This document shows positions 1-7,797 of a stretch of DNA of 38,077 bases, piece after piece. Both the position numbers and the translations under genes were made by a program. The first letter of the stretch is position 1, and the number at the start of each line of letters is the position of its first letter. Below the pieces are notes generated by a model that was given only the letters and a program-made list of their open reading frames with translations, had not been told where the DNA came from and did no database searches. The stretch lies in assembly GCA_900696485.1 (NCBI GenBank), contig CAADGG010000018.1, forward strand, positions 1 through 38,077, given 5' to 3'. The stretch comes from an uncultured Pseudomonadota bacterium. GTDB lineage: Bacteria > Myxococcota_A > UBA9160 > PR03.

Positions 1-50
1 CCTGAATGGGGTTCAGGAGGTCGCGGGTTCGAATCCCGCCGGCCCGACCA
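1..50 (+). tRNA. tRNA-Pro(GGG), 3' part, cut by the window edge
   Basis: The anticodon stem CCTGA pairs with TCAGG (1-5 with 13-17) around the seven-base loop ATGGGGT, which places GGG at the anticodon, so the tRNA reads the proline codon CCC. The T arm is a GCGGG/CCCGC stem around TTCGAAT. The 3' acceptor strand CGGCCCG, discriminator A and an encoded CCA follow. The D arm and 5' acceptor strand lie outside the window. The discriminator A and acceptor sequence resemble bacterial tRNA-Pro genes. Confidence 0.95.
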
Positions 51-271
51 GCTTCTTCCCCGAAAGCAACTGACGGGCTTGCCGAAGATCGGCCACTCGC
101 GAACGCGCAGCGCCGAAGCTCGTCCGCCGAGGACATCGGCGCAGGGTGTGCTCCTCCCGCCCGCCTCCGAACATCGTCGGCCGATTTTCGGTAAGCCTGT
201 GAGATTTCGACGGGTTGCACTGCGAGCGCGTACGGCCCCGGAGGCCCAGAGCCGGCCTTCGGTCAGCACGT

Positions 272-775
272 CTACGCGCCGGGCGGCGACTCACGGAGGG
301 CGCGCAGGTCGGCCTCGAAGCGCGCCGCGAGGTCACCCATGGCGCGGGCGTTCTCGCCGATCCCTTCGCGAGCTCGCTCGCACCAGGGCAGCAGGTAGCG
401 TGCGCAGAGTTCGGCGACGAGCACTTCGTCGTCGCGATCGATGGCCGCCGCCAGGGCTTCGCAGCCGGGCGCGAGATGATCGGGCGGGAGCCTTGCCTCC
501 TGCCAGCGCAGCCCGAGGAAGTGGAGCACCCGCATCCACTCTTCCCGCGCGTGGCCGCCTTCGAGACCGAGGGCCGCGTGAAGGAGCAGCGGAACGTCGG
601 GTCGAGGCGAGCCGACGTGGAAGGTCGCCCAGTATTCCGGCTCGACCTCGGCGAAGCTTCCCGGGAGCCCGAGGGCCTCCCAGGCCTCGGCGCGAAGCTC
701 GCGCGGCGCCAGGGGGCTCCAGATGCGCGCCCAACCGACGAACGGCAATGCCGCCGTGCGCGCCGCTTCGCTCAC
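272..775 (-). CDS. TorD-like molybdoenzyme assembly chaperone (delta subunit)
   Basis: This 167-residue cytoplasmic protein is the expected system-specific chaperone that helps insert the Mo-bis-MGD cofactor into the catalytic subunit before Tat export. It is not part of the mature enzyme. The family signature is seen in the second half: a PDHLAPGCEALA stretch followed about 20 residues later by ARYLLPWCERA, matching the TorD/DmsD pattern of a PDHL helix and a LLPW helix. I chose the GTG start at 775 because it overlaps the TGA of the gamma gene as GTGA, a translational-coupling arrangement. A longer reading to 928 only adds arginine-rich antisense sequence. It is the last gene of the operon, ending in TAG about 220 bases before the tRNA. 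Type II family operons such as ebd, ser, clr and ddh carry a comparable chaperone gene. Function is assigned by family and context. Confidence 0.85.
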   Translation of the reverse strand: MSEAARTAALPFVGWARIWSPLAPRELRAEAWEALGLPGSFAEVEPEYWATFHVGSPRPDVPLLLHAALGLEGGHAREEWMRVLHFLGLRWQEARLPPDHLAPGCEALAAAIDRDDEVLVAELCARYLLPWCERAREGIGENARAMGDLAARFEADLRALRESPPGA

Positions 776-1320
776 GTCTCGATCTCGATCCAGCCGGGCG
801 ACACGGACTTGAGGCCGCCGCGGTCGCCTTCGGCACCCTGCCAGATGGCGAAGGCGAACTGGCGGTGGACATCGAGGACACCCCAACCCGGAAGTTCGAA
901 GTCGAGGCTCCAGCGGCCGGCCTTCCACTCCGCTTCGGCGCTCCAGCCCTCGGGTGCGTCGCCGCGCTCGACGGTGCCGAGGCCCTCGGCGCGCACGCCG
1001 ATGAGAGCGGTGCGATCGGCGCGCCAGAGCGCGCCTTCCAGGGCTTTACCGGGTGCGCCCATCGTCATCATGGGCGCGTCGGCGACGGTCGGCGCCAGCA
1101 CGGCGGCCGCGTCGATGAAGCGATCCACGTCGTCGCCCAACTCGCGGTGCGGCTCGGCGCACGCCCAGCGCAACCGGATCCGCCAGACGTCTCCGACCTT
1201 CCCAGCATCGAACTCGGCCACGGGCGTCTTCGGTGCGGTCCGGTCGGCGTAGGCCTTCGGGACGTAGCCACCCGGCGAGAGGCCCACCGGCGCCGCGATC
1301 AGCGAAATCTTGCTTCGCAT
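772..1320 (-). CDS. Type II DMSO reductase family heme b subunit (gamma)
   Basis: This 182-residue protein belongs to the DOMON-like gamma subunits of ethylbenzene dehydrogenase, dimethylsulfide dehydrogenase and relatives, which carry one b heme and pass electrons to or from an external carrier. In ethylbenzene dehydrogenase the heme is held by a Met and a Lys. Candidate equivalents are Met87 in the MTMGAPGKALEGALWRAD segment and Lys171 in GGLKSVSPGW. The ATG overlaps the stop of the beta gene by one base (TAATG), and GGGAGG lies six to seven bases upstream, so the start is well supported. Odd point: no signal peptide can be seen, although family members such as EbdC are secreted. It may be carried out with the Tat-exported alpha-beta pair, or stay in the cytoplasm. 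Confidence 0.85.
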   Translation of the reverse strand: MRSKISLIAAPVGLSPGGYVPKAYADRTAPKTPVAEFDAGKVGDVWRIRLRWACAEPHRELGDDVDRFIDAAAVLAPTVADAPMMTMGAPGKALEGALWRADRTALIGVRAEGLGTVERGDAPEGWSAEAEWKAGRWSLDFELPGWGVLDVHRQFAFAIWQGAEGDRGGLKSVSPGWIEIET

Positions 1321-2348
1321 TACAGCACCTCCCGTTTGCGCGGACCGAGCGCGAAGTTCTGGTTCCAGTCGTAGGCGATCAGTAGATCCATCAGCTCACT
1401 CGGTTCGCCCTGGCGCCGCTTCTCGCGCTCCCTCTCGAGGGTTGCGAGCACCTCGTGCACGCGCTCCCCGAAGAGGCCGACCAGATACTCGGTCGGGATG
1501 CGCGGCTCGCCGGTCGGGCGACCCTTCTCGTCGAGCTTGGACGGGCTCATCGGAGGCACGTAGAAGACGTTCGGCCCGAGTTCGAACTCGGGGTGCAGGG
1601 GCAGCGCCACTTTGTAGCCGTTGACGAGTTTCCAGATCGGCCCCGCTTCGTCGTCGAGGTAGCCGACGAAGCGCAGACGCCCGGGGCACTGGCGTGCGCA
1701 GGCCGGCGCCACACCCTCTTCGATCCGAGGCAGGCAGAAGATGCACTTCGTCGAGATCTGTCGCTGCGGATCGAAGTAGACCTTCTTGTACGGGCACGCC
1801 TCGACGCAGAAGCGATACCCGTGGCAGCGATCCTGGTCCACGAGCACGATCCCGTCTTCGTCGCGCTTTTCGATCGCACGGCGCGGGCACGCATCGAGGC
1901 AGGCCGGGTGCGTGCAATGGTTGCAGAGCCGCGGTAGGTAGAAGTAGTGGTTCTCCTGGGGGTAGTCGCCGGCGCCGCGATCCTCGTCCCAGTTCGCTCC
2001 CCAGCGCGGCGCCCCGTCGGGGCGGAGCCAGGGCTTCCCCTTCCCCTCTCCGGATCGCTTGCGCACCGCCTCGTGGTTGAAGTTCCACGCGCGACCGTAC
2101 TCGTCGTCGAGGTTCGGGACGCGCCCCGCCTTCACCTCGCCTTCGGCGGTGCGGCCGCCGCTCTCGACCCAGTTCTTTGGATAGCCCTTGCCCGGAAGCG
2201 TCTCGACGTTGTTCCAGTAGGCGTAGCCCGTGCCCGTGTCGGTGTTCCAGAGCTTCTTGCACGCAATGGTGCAGGTCTGGCATCCGAGACACTTGTTCAG
2301 GTCGAGCACCATCGCGATCTGTCGCATCGTCGGGTTCTGGCTCGCCAT
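1320..2348 (-). CDS. Type II DMSO reductase family iron-sulfur subunit (beta)
   Basis: This 342-residue electron-transfer subunit should hold three [4Fe-4S] clusters and one [3Fe-4S] cluster that wire the molybdenum site to the heme subunit. Four cysteine groups are visible: Cys20/23/26/30, Cys142/145/150/154, Cys175/181/185 and Cys202/205/217/221. In the third group Tyr178 replaces the expected cysteine. The same position is Trp in NarH, and that substitution produces the [3Fe-4S] cluster typical of this subfamily. The downstream segment CPYKKVYFDPQRQISTKCIF is characteristic of NarH/EbdB/SerB. There is no signal peptide; family members travel with the Tat-exported alpha subunit. The gene starts three bases after the alpha stop, with GAAGGAGG inside the end of alpha as ribosome site. 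Confidence 0.95.
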   Translation of the reverse strand: MASQNPTMRQIAMVLDLNKCLGCQTCTIACKKLWNTDTGTGYAYWNNVETLPGKGYPKNWVESGGRTAEGEVKAGRVPNLDDEYGRAWNFNHEAVRKRSGEGKGKPWLRPDGAPRWGANWDEDRGAGDYPQENHYFYLPRLCNHCTHPACLDACPRRAIEKRDEDGIVLVDQDRCHGYRFCVEACPYKKVYFDPQRQISTKCIFCLPRIEEGVAPACARQCPGRLRFVGYLDDEAGPIWKLVNGYKVALPLHPEFELGPNVFYVPPMSPSKLDEKGRPTGEPRIPTEYLVGLFGERVHEVLATLEREREKRRQGEPSELMDLLIAYDWNQNFALGPRKREVL

Positions 2349-2351
2349 CGC

Positions 2352-5339
2352 CTAGGCCTCCTTCCCTGCGCCGCTGCTGGCGCGGATCGCATCGTCGGCA
2401 TCGGGGTTTCGCGGCCGGATCGACACGCGCGTGTCCTGCACCTGGGTGCCGGGCGCCCACACGCCGAAGCGCCAGCGCAGCTGGCCCTCCTTGCCGGCGA
2501 AGTGAAGCGGGTTCATCAGGCCCGGCGTCACGAACTTGTAGCTTTCGTGGTTCGGGAACTGGTGCGGCTCCCAGGCGTGGAAGTAGTAGGCGACGCCCGG
2601 CCGGACCATCGTCGAGTACTTGACCCGCATGAAGATCTGCCCGATGCGGTTTTCGACCTCGGCCCAGTCGCCGTCGGCCACACCGACGCGCTCGGCGTCG
2701 CGCGGGTTCAGGTAGAGAGCCGGCTCGCCGCGTTGCAGGCGCAACATCATCGGATCGTCGCGCCAGATGCTGTGGATGCTCCAGCGCGCGTGGCAGGAGA
2801 TCAGCTGGAACGGAAGGTCGCCCCCCGCCTTCGGGCTCTCGATGTGCGTCGGCAGCGCCTCGCCCGCCTCGAGGAACCAGGGGTGATCGATGTAGAACTG
2901 TTGCCGCCCCGTGCGCGTGGGCCACGGCCACTTCTCTTCGGTGAAGTGGGTGAGGCCGCGAAGCACGCCCTCGCCCTTCCAGGAGTCGTTGAACATCTGC
3001 GGCTGGCCGCTCGGCCCGCCGGCCCCCTTGAACTTCTCGACGCCGGTCTTCTCGAGCGATTCGACGGTCATCCCCTTTGTCGTGCTGGCAGCGTCGAGGA
3101 TGTACTGGGTGACCTCACGCGTATCCTCCGGGCCGAACTCGCCGTGGAACGAGAAGCGGTCGCCGATGGTCGAGAGATCGATCGGGAACTTTCCGCAGCC
3201 GTCGAGCACGGGCGTGCCGCGCTCCCGGGCGACGCGCTGGACCTCCTGGGCGAGCCGCCAGAAGATCTCCCACTCGTCCTTCGAGTCGCCGACGGGCGGG
3301 ACCGCTGCGTCGCAGTAGTGGAGGTAGGGGATGTAGGCGACGGCGTACTTGATGCCGCGCTTCTCGTAGTAGCCCGCTGCGGGCAGCAGGTAGTCGGCGT
3401 GCATGCCGGTGAAGGTGAACTTCGGGTTGACGTCCACGACCAGCTCGAGGCCCGGCCAGAGGTGTTCGAGCGAACGCTGGGTCAGGTTCGAGCGCCGCAG
3501 GACGTTGTTGCCGCCGGTCACCCAGGCCCGCGCGGCCTTCGTCGGGAAGCGCGGCATCCAGCCCTTCTCGCGCGCCTCGCGGTCGTACTCCGTGAGCGGA
3601 CGCGGGTAGAGCCCGGCCTGCTCGCGGTCGAGGTCTTCCGCGATGCCCTGATAGCCGAGGTTCAGACTCGCCGCGTTGGTGACGCAGGCCAGCTCCTCCC
3701 CCATCTCACCGGCGAACTCCCACGTCATCCGCTGGGCGCTGATCCGCCCACGGACGCGCTCGACCGCGAGGTCGAAGAGCCGGCCGAGATCGAGGTTCAT
3801 GAAGAGTTCGAGGCGGCCGCGCAGCCCGGTGCGATCGCCGATGCCGAGGGAGCCGGTCTCGATCCACCCGGTCGAGTGGTAACCGGAGCCCTTGCGCCCG
3901 ACCGCGCCCTTCAAGGACAGGCAGAGGATCTTCGCCCGGTTCATCTGGTCCGAGTGGAAGAAGCGGTTCGAGCCCCAGCTCGAGAGCACCATGGGGCGCT
4001 TCGCCCGGGCGAAGCCTTCGGCGAACTGCTCGATCTGCTCGACGGCGAGGCCGGTCACCTCCGCGGTCTCCTCGAAGGTCCAGGGATCCAGATGCTCGCG
4101 AAGCAGCGAACCGACCGGGACGACGGCCGTCTCGGAACCATCGTGCAGGGTCACGGTGAAGCGGCCTTCGATCGGCGGCTCGAGGCCCCTCAGGTCGAGG
4201 CGCGGCTGTTCGACGTTGCCGGTGGCCCCAGGGGCCGGCAGCGGCGCATTCGTCGCGGGATTCCAGACGTAGACCAGGGCGCTCTCTCCGCCCTTGCGAA
4301 GGTCGGCCTCGTTCAGGAAGCGGCCCGTATCGAGACGCACCAGGATCGGCAGATCGGTCTGCTCGCGGACGTAGTCGAGATCGATGCGTCCGGTCTCCCA
4401 GATGTGCCGCGCCGTCGCGAGGGCGAGGCCGGCGTCGGTGCCCGGCCGGATCGGAACCCACTGGTCGGCGTGGATCGCCGTCGCGCTGTACTGCGGGTCG
4501 ATCACGACCAGTTCGGAGCCGTTGTACTTCGCTTCGAACAGGAAGTGCGCGTCGGCAATCTGGGTGACCGACGGGTTCATCATCCAGACGACCAGGTAGT
4601 CCGAGAGGAACCACTCGTCGGAGCCGCCACCCACGTGGGGAATCCCGAAGGTCAGGGTGGCGCCGACGTTCAGGTCGCCGATCTCGGCCCAGTCGTCCGA
4701 GAGGGTCGCCCCCGCGAGGCTGAAGAAGCGAACCCGGCCCGCCGTCGTCGGGCCCTGGTCGAAGTGCGGCCCGAGGTCGTGGATGATGCTGTCGGTGCCG
4801 TCCTTCTCGGCGATCGTCACGAGCTTCTCGGCGATCTCCGCGAGGGCGTCGTCCCAGGAGATCTGCTCCCACCCGCCGCCGCCGCGCGGGCCGACGCGCT
4901 TGAGTGGCACCGAGAGCCGGCCCGGGCCGTACATGACCTCGGTGTAACAGGCGCCCTTCTGGCAGCCGCGCGGGTTGAAGTCGGGCACCCCCGGCTCCGA
5001 CGCCTCGTAGTTCGCCGTCTGCTCCTCGCGGACGACGATGCCGTCCTTCACGTAGAGATCGAAGTTGCAGGCGCTGCGGCAGTTCAGCCAGCCGTGGGTG
5101 CCCTTGGCGACGTGGTCCCAGCTCCAGCGTTGGCGATAGAGATCCTGCCAGTTGCCGAGCTTCGCCGGGTTGCGCGCGCCGGTCGCCGCAGCGGCGACCG
5201 CTTCCTCGCGGAGGTGGAAGAGCGGGAGGCCGCCGGCGGCGGTGGCCGCCGCGACGAGCCCCGAAAGCTTGAGGAAACGACGTCGGTCGAGATGCCAGGG
5301 AGCCGATCTTTCGTCAGCCGAGCTGCCCGGGGACGCCAT
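2352..5339 (-). CDS. Type II DMSO reductase family molybdopterin catalytic subunit (alpha), ethylbenzene/steroid-C25 dehydrogenase-like
   Basis: This 995-residue enzyme should bind Mo-bis-MGD and catalyse oxygen-atom transfer or water-dependent hydroxylation. A Tat signal is seen at residues 18-27 (DRRRFLKLSG) followed by an alanine-rich hydrophobic stretch to about 50, so it is probably periplasmic. His82, Cys87, Cys91 and Cys126 fit the FS0 cluster pattern; the His-Cys spacing is one residue longer than in NarG. Asp222 in the GDLNVG segment lines up with the Asp molybdenum ligand of NarG (Asp222 there), marking subfamily II. The start has GGGAGGAGGAA just upstream; a longer reading to 6062 only covers antisense of the regulator. 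The length is nearest to EbdA and steroid C25 dehydrogenase alpha, longer than SerA, ClrA and DdhA, and shorter than NarG. That points to oxygen-independent hydroxylation of a hydrocarbon or steroid side chain, but the substrate cannot be read from the sequence. It lies 56 bases after the TetR gene. Confidence 0.93.
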   Translation of the reverse strand: MASPGSSADERSAPWHLDRRRFLKLSGLVAAATAAGGLPLFHLREEAVAAAATGARNPAKLGNWQDLYRQRWSWDHVAKGTHGWLNCRSACNFDLYVKDGIVVREEQTANYEASEPGVPDFNPRGCQKGACYTEVMYGPGRLSVPLKRVGPRGGGGWEQISWDDALAEIAEKLVTIAEKDGTDSIIHDLGPHFDQGPTTAGRVRFFSLAGATLSDDWAEIGDLNVGATLTFGIPHVGGGSDEWFLSDYLVVWMMNPSVTQIADAHFLFEAKYNGSELVVIDPQYSATAIHADQWVPIRPGTDAGLALATARHIWETGRIDLDYVREQTDLPILVRLDTGRFLNEADLRKGGESALVYVWNPATNAPLPAPGATGNVEQPRLDLRGLEPPIEGRFTVTLHDGSETAVVPVGSLLREHLDPWTFEETAEVTGLAVEQIEQFAEGFARAKRPMVLSSWGSNRFFHSDQMNRAKILCLSLKGAVGRKGSGYHSTGWIETGSLGIGDRTGLRGRLELFMNLDLGRLFDLAVERVRGRISAQRMTWEFAGEMGEELACVTNAASLNLGYQGIAEDLDREQAGLYPRPLTEYDREAREKGWMPRFPTKAARAWVTGGNNVLRRSNLTQRSLEHLWPGLELVVDVNPKFTFTGMHADYLLPAAGYYEKRGIKYAVAYIPYLHYCDAAVPPVGDSKDEWEIFWRLAQEVQRVARERGTPVLDGCGKFPIDLSTIGDRFSFHGEFGPEDTREVTQYILDAASTTKGMTVESLEKTGVEKFKGAGGPSGQPQMFNDSWKGEGVLRGLTHFTEEKWPWPTRTGRQQFYIDHPWFLEAGEALPTHIESPKAGGDLPFQLISCHARWSIHSIWRDDPMMLRLQRGEPALYLNPRDAERVGVADGDWAEVENRIGQIFMRVKYSTMVRPGVAYYFHAWEPHQFPNHESYKFVTPGLMNPLHFAGKEGQLRWRFGVWAPGTQVQDTRVSIRPRNPDADDAIRASSGAGKEA

Positions 5340-5395
5340 GGTTCCTCCTCCCGTTCGGGTTCGAAGCGGCCTTCGGTCCCGCACATCCTTCTCGC

Positions 5396-6076
5396 TCACG
5401 CGGGCGTCTCCCGACGTGGCGGCGGCGGGATCTGCAGGTAGGCGCAAACCGAGGCGATGGCTTCTCGAACGAAGTCCGCGTCCCCGATGCGTTCGAGTCG
5501 CGACCCGAGGGTGATGCCTTCGAGCCGCAGGATCAGCAGCGCGCGGAGCTGTTCGAGGGCGAAGTCGATGGCGAGCTCGGGGTCGGCGTGGCCGACCTCT
5601 GCGCGGCGTGCGCACAGGAGATCCGCGAGGCGTTGGCTCAGCTCGAGTTGGAGTTCGAGTAGCTGCGTGCCGGCGGCGGGGTCGCGAAGCGCGAGCCCCA
5701 GCTGCGCGCGCGCGAGGCCCGCACGCTCGCGCCCGACGTCGAGGGAGAACTCGAGGTACGCCTCGAGGATCTCGGCGATGGAGGCGCCCTCCCACCGCGC
5801 GGGGTCTACGGCGGCGTCCATGGTCTCGCGGAACTCGTGGGCGAGGCGCGCGAGCAGGGCCTGGACGAGGGCGCCCTTGTCGCGGAAGTGGTGATAGAAG
5901 GCGCCCACCGAACACCCGGCCCGGACGGCCACGTCGCCCACCGTGGCGTCGTCGACGCCCTTCTCGGAGATCAGGGCCTCGGCGGCGTCGAGCAGCAGGC
6001 CGAGCGTCCGCCGACTTCGCGGCTGGCGCGCCTCCCGGACCCAGGAGAGATCGGCGATCCACGGGCTCTTGCTCAA
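5396..6076 (-). CDS. TetR/AcrR family transcriptional regulator
   Basis: This 226-residue protein has an N-terminal helix-turn-helix at about residues 22-68, with the typical segment GVDDATVGDVAVRAG followed by SVGAFYHHFRDKGALVQALL. A helical ligand-binding domain of the usual TetR size follows. It is probably a repressor that responds to a small hydrophobic ligand, perhaps the substrate of the molybdoenzyme downstream. The gene runs the same way and ends 56 bases before alpha, so it probably heads the operon and regulates itself. The start used is TTG at 6076, since the only ATG just upstream is out of frame; only a weak purine-rich stretch precedes it. Palindromes at 6115-6133 and 6164-6179 lie on its upstream side and are candidate operators. 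Confidence 0.9.
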   Translation of the reverse strand: MSKSPWIADLSWVREARQPRSRRTLGLLLDAAEALISEKGVDDATVGDVAVRAGCSVGAFYHHFRDKGALVQALLARLAHEFRETMDAAVDPARWEGASIAEILEAYLEFSLDVGRERAGLARAQLGLALRDPAAGTQLLELQLELSQRLADLLCARRAEVGHADPELAIDFALEQLRALLILRLEGITLGSRLERIGDADFVREAIASVCAYLQIPPPPRRETPA

Positions 6077-6103
6077 CCGGACAGCCCCCTCGTCCCCATC
6101 AAG

Positions 6104-6150
6104 TAGCTGATGTATCTAGCTGATATAACTAGAGGATATTGACCCGGAAA
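6104..6150 (-). promoter_or_regulatory. Candidate promoter with overlapping operator for the TetR-molybdoenzyme operon
   Basis: On the minus strand, TTTCCG (6150-6145) and TATATC (6127-6122) are separated by 17 bases and could be the -35 and -10 boxes. The -10 lies inside the inverted repeat TCTAG-N9-CTAGA (6115-6133). An 11-base sequence TAGCTGATRTA is also repeated directly at 6104-6114 and 6117-6127, a 13-base step. An operator overlapping the -10 is common for TetR repressors. The assignment is from pattern only, and the -35 match is poor. Confidence 0.4.
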
Positions 6151-6163
6151 GAATCCGAAACCG

Positions 6164-6179
6164 AAACCGAATTCGGTTT
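6164..6179. promoter_or_regulatory. 16-bp perfect palindrome upstream of the TetR gene
   Basis: AAACCGAATTCGGTTT reads the same on both strands and is preceded by further CCGAAA units (6156-6166), so half-sites are stacked. It lies about 90 bases upstream of the TetR start, just beyond the candidate -35 box. Size and symmetry fit a TetR-dimer operator. It could also serve a regulator encoded elsewhere. Confidence 0.4.
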
Positions 6180-6264
6180 ACGAATGATCGACCGAAGAGG
6201 GCCTCTCGTCAAGAGCGAAGGGCCGGGCGATCTGGCTGGAAGCGGTGCTCGGTTCTAGAGCCCT

Positions 6265-6958
6265 CTACCAGGTGGGGCCTTGGTGGCAGCCGGCGCTGGC
6301 CGCGGGTGCGGCGAGCCCGAGGAGCCAGGCCAGAGCGACGGTTCGAGGGCGCGATTTTCCTTCCGCGTGGGCACCTTCCCCATGTTCCGCAGAGCTGACC
6401 GCCGGGGCTGTGTGAGCGGCGCCCTGGAAGATCTCCTTCAGCACATGGCTGTCCTGCCGAGACAATCCCCGCGTCTGCGGGACCCGGGCTCGGATCCAAC
6501 TCCCGTCGGCCGTCTGCACCCCGCGCGAACGCTACAGGCTCTTCAGGCGCGACTGTACGCGCACGAGGTCGCGCGTCGCCGTGATGTGCGCCCGCGAGAG
6601 CTCCCGAAGCAGCGTGAACTCCCGAGGGGCCTCGAAGATCTGCTTCTCGAGGGAACCCGTGCGGAGCTTCTCGGCCAGGCCATAGGCATCCCGCTTGTCG
6701 CTCTTTTGCCCCCGGCTCTCCGTGACGCCCGCCACGATGACTTCGTCGACGTGAGGTCGCAGCGTCTCGTAGAGCCACGCGCTCCGAAGCCCTTCCGCGA
6801 AGACCAGGTGCTTGCGACCCGGGATCACCCGGATCGCCTCCGACGAGTGCCCGACCGTTGGTCTCGACCGGGAAGTCCTCGAGCCTCCGGCCCGTCTGCG
6901 AGATCACCGCCAGCGTGCAGCTCGCAGCATGGGCGTCCAGCCCGATGGTCCGCTCCAT
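6265..6958 (-). pseudogene. IS110-family transposase, broken and truncated
   Basis: The start reads MERTIGLDAHAASCTLAVIS, the RuvC-like (DEDD) N-terminus of IS110 transposases, preceded by GAGAGGAG at a proper distance. Reading then moves to another frame near 6840. Removing one G from GTCGGAGGC restores a continuous protein through IRVIPGRKHLVFAEG and later QKSDKRDAYGLAEKLR, typical of the family. A second lesion is a TAG at 6532-6534, where relatives have Tyr in a SLYRSRG motif. After that the same frame runs to 6265 without any of the C-terminal Transposase_20 domain. It is therefore an inactive remnant with an insertion, a nonsense change and a lost C-terminus. The family call is confident from the N-terminal half. 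Confidence 0.85.
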
Positions 6959-7130
6959 CGGTGTCTCCTCTCGTTGGCGATCGTTGAATCTCCAACTCGA
7001 GGATCTCCGACGGGCTCGGGAGGCACCATCTCCTCCCTCCCCACGCCCTCACGCACCGGCTCGCAGACGCCACCCCCCTATGATGCTTACCCGTCCCGTT
7101 CGGCAGAGACAGAACAAGCCAAGCCCCGAG
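6959..7130 (-). mobile_element. Possible IS110 non-coding end (bridge-RNA region remnant)
   Basis: This non-coding stretch lies directly upstream of the broken transposase start. IS110 elements carry a long non-coding end next to the transposase that encodes the structured bridge RNA used for target choice. The G-rich minus-strand sequence from about 7130 to 6960, containing GGGTAAGCATCATAGGGG, may be the remains of such an end. I cannot fold it or define the element boundary here. Confidence 0.3.
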
Positions 7131-7167
7131 AGCGGGGGCGCGCAAGCAGGTCCGGTCTGGCGTCGGA

Positions 7168-7797
7168 TCAGGCCCGGAGCTTCTGGATGATGCTCTTCGC
7201 CGTATCGTGGAGCCTTTTCGCAATGTTGCTCAGCGCCTGTAGGGTCTGCTGTTGTCGCTGGAGCACGCTCTGAAGGTCGAGCTGCGCCAGCGTTTCGCTC
7301 TCGCCGAGCTCCTCGAGCAGGCGCTCCCAACACTCGAGCTGCCGGTCCACGGCCTCGACCTCCTCGTCCGAGGCCAGCCGGCGCCGGAAGCGACGCGCAT
7401 CGGTGATCGCCTCGCGCGTGTGCTTCTTCTGCTCGTTGAAGTACTTGACCTTGTCGGCGTAGTCCCTGAGGTCCGCGTTCGCCTGGAGGTACGACTCACG
7501 CAGCACCCACTGGACGAGGGCCTCGAGGTCGATCGGACCCCCGTCTCTCACCATCGAGGCCACGGCGGCGCTCCAGCGGACGATCGCCGCGTCGTCGTCT
7601 CCGGCCCGGAGGGCGCGGACGACGCGCCGGAGCTGTGCAGCCTGCTCCGGACTGACCTGGACGGGCTCGGAATCGGCCTTGGCGACCGCCAGGGCGAGCG
7701 CCAGGGCCGGGTCGTCGTCCCGGGACTGCGCCCACGCGGGCGCCGTCATGAGTAGCGAGGGAAGCAAAAGAGCCGCAAGAAGCCGCGTGAACCACAT
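7168..7797 (-). CDS. Hypothetical secreted alpha-helical protein
   Basis: I do not recognise a named family. The 209-residue protein begins with a clear Sec signal peptide (MWFTRLLAALLLPSLLMTAP followed by AWA-QS, cleavage near residue 24). The remainder is charged and strongly helical. Residues from about 100 onward (YLQANADLRDYADKVKYFNE, then basic segments) and the glutamine-rich part near 180 look like coiled coil. A single Cys is present in the mature part. The ATG has TAGGAG nine bases upstream, supporting the start. It is read away from the next gene cluster and shows no clear operon partner; the IS110 remnant lies just downstream. A periplasmic structural or adaptor role is possible but not shown. 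Confidence 0.75.
   Translation of the reverse strand: MWFTRLLAALLLPSLLMTAPAWAQSRDDDPALALALAVAKADSEPVQVSPEQAAQLRRVVRALRAGDDDAAIVRWSAAVASMVRDGGPIDLEALVQWVLRESYLQANADLRDYADKVKYFNEQKKHTREAITDARRFRRRLASDEEVEAVDRQLECWERLLEELGESETLAQLDLQSVLQRQQQTLQALSNIAKRLHDTAKSIIQKLRA

Noticed and set aside
13..336. Minus-strand frame ending in VGPAGFEPATS
   Set aside because: This is the well-known false protein tail produced by translating the 3' end of a tRNA gene; it covers tRNA-Pro.
1947..5441. 1,164-codon open frame on the plus strand
   Set aside because: It is antisense to the molybdoenzyme alpha and beta genes. Its composition is that of a high-GC shadow with no family motifs.
5340..6062. N-terminal extension of the alpha subunit to 6062
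   Set aside because: The extra residues are arginine-rich and overlap the TetR gene in another frame. The ATG at 5339 has a strong ribosome site and a Tat signal directly after.
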